A stretch of 5,625 bases of DNA from Collinsella sp. GTDB taxonomy: Bacteria > Actinomycetota > Coriobacteriia > Coriobacteriales > Coriobacteriaceae. The notes beneath the pieces are model-generated. The model was given only the letters and a program-made list of their open reading frames with translations. It had not been told where the DNA came from and did no database searches. This document shows positions 5,490 to 5,625 of this stretch, in pieces; the stretch's first letter is position 1; each line of letters begins with the position of its first letter. The DNA lies in the NCBI GenBank assembly GCA_014871605.1, contig WGSQ01000111.1, positions 1-5,625 of the forward strand, read 5' to 3'. A program made the position numbers and the translations under genes.

Positions 5490-5519
5490 AATATACCTTT
5501 TTTTTGACTTGAATTTCAC
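5490..5519 (-). promoter_or_regulatory. Probable gapA promoter
   Basis: On the minus strand GTGAAA (5519-5514; 4 of 6 matches) is followed after 18 bases by TATATT (5495-5490; 5 of 6 matches). The spacer includes a run of eight A residues. Transcription would start near 5483 and give a leader of about 65 bases, GC-rich near its end, before the gapA start. An imperfect inverted repeat overlaps the -35 element. Confidence 0.6.
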
Positions 5520-5534
5520 GAGAATGCTCGAAAT
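5513..5534. repeat. Imperfect inverted repeat over the gapA -35 element
   Basis: ATTTC-AC-GAG (5513-5522) and CTCGAAAT (5527-5534) are inverted copies apart from a two-base insertion in the left arm, with a four-base centre. The site covers the proposed gapA -35 hexamer, where a bound repressor would block polymerase. Part of the match could be chance in this AT-rich stretch. Confidence 0.35.
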
Positions 5535-5551
5535 TGAAAATCAAATTTACG

Positions 5552-5565
5552 TTAAAACGTTTTAA
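5552..5565. repeat. Perfect 14-bp palindrome upstream of gapA, operator-like
   Basis: TTAAAACGTTTTAA is perfectly symmetric with a central CG. It agrees with the catabolite-responsive consensus TGWAANCGNTNWCA at every defined position except the second and thirteenth, so a LacI/GalR-family regulator (the family of CcpA) is a reasonable guess. The centre lies about 75 bp upstream of the proposed gapA start point. It also fits exactly between a weak plus-strand -35 (TTTACG, 5546-5551) and -10 (TAAAAT, 5570-5575), so it could instead serve a divergent gene. Confidence 0.5.
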
Positions 5566-5625
5566 AGACTAAAATAGCAGCTAAATCCATATATAAGTCG
5601 ATACTTCAAACTACCTGTTTGCTTC
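5566..5625. other. AT-rich sequence at the right edge, no gene recognised
   Basis: No start codon with a ribosome binding site is visible here on either strand. Every minus-strand frame entering from the right edge meets a stop within about 60 bases, so at most a short tail of an upstream gene could be present, and it cannot be identified. TATATA and TATAAG at about 5590-5597 could act as -10 elements but have no convincing partners. Confidence 0.5.

Noticed and set aside
5418..5519. 34-codon N-terminal extension of gapA
   Set aside because: It would begin inside the proposed promoter, has no ribosome binding site, and does not resemble any GapA N-terminus; the ATG at 5417 has AAGGAG and the standard start.
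5616..5625. Ten bases (GAAGCAAACA on the minus strand) shared with the sequence just before and into the pgk start at 4251-4260
   Set aside because: Too short and with no shared flanks or position relative to a gene; most likely chance.

Overview
This window carries a glycolytic gene block, entirely on the minus strand, from what is most likely a high-GC anaerobic actinobacterium of the class Coriobacteriia (Collinsella or a close relative). That placement is an inference. It rests on GC-rich, strongly biased codons, strong AAGGAG Shine-Dalgarno sites, AT-rich intergenic regions, a phosphoglycerate mutase of the cofactor-independent type, and the general look of the proteins. No 16S or other taxonomic marker is present.

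Read in the direction of transcription (from the right edge to the left), the layout is as follows. An AT-rich control region (about 5418-5625) holds a gapA promoter and several inverted repeats. Then comes gapA (5417-4392, glyceraldehyde-3-phosphate dehydrogenase). A 140-base gap contains a long terminator-like hairpin and a second small hairpin. Next is a tight three-gene unit: pgk (4251-3061, phosphoglycerate kinase), tpiA (3068-2301, triosephosphate isomerase, overlapping pgk by 8 bases) and gpmI (2295-742, cofactor-independent phosphoglycerate mutase, 5 bases after tpiA). A clear Rho-independent terminator (stem 685-716) closes this unit. After that comes secG (577-323, SecYEG translocon subunit), probably with its own promoter and certainly with its own terminator (stem 270-299). 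A 235-base non-coding stretch follows, and at the left edge are the first nine codons of an unidentified gene (27 to beyond position 1).

Together tpiA, gapA, pgk and gpmI carry triose phosphates to 2-phosphoglycerate, the lower half of glycolysis up to enolase. Enolase itself is not in the window. The order gapA-pgk-tpiA-gpmI is familiar from Firmicutes glycolytic clusters, while a nearby secG is seen in both Firmicutes and Actinobacteria. The hairpin after gapA suggests that gapA is transcribed in excess over the genes behind it.

All five complete proteins have their expected length and catalytic residues, and I see no mobile element, CRISPR array, tRNA, rRNA or novel multi-gene system. The points worth a second look are all non-coding: the gapA-pgk hairpins, the palindromes upstream of gapA, and the repeats upstream of the left-edge gene.
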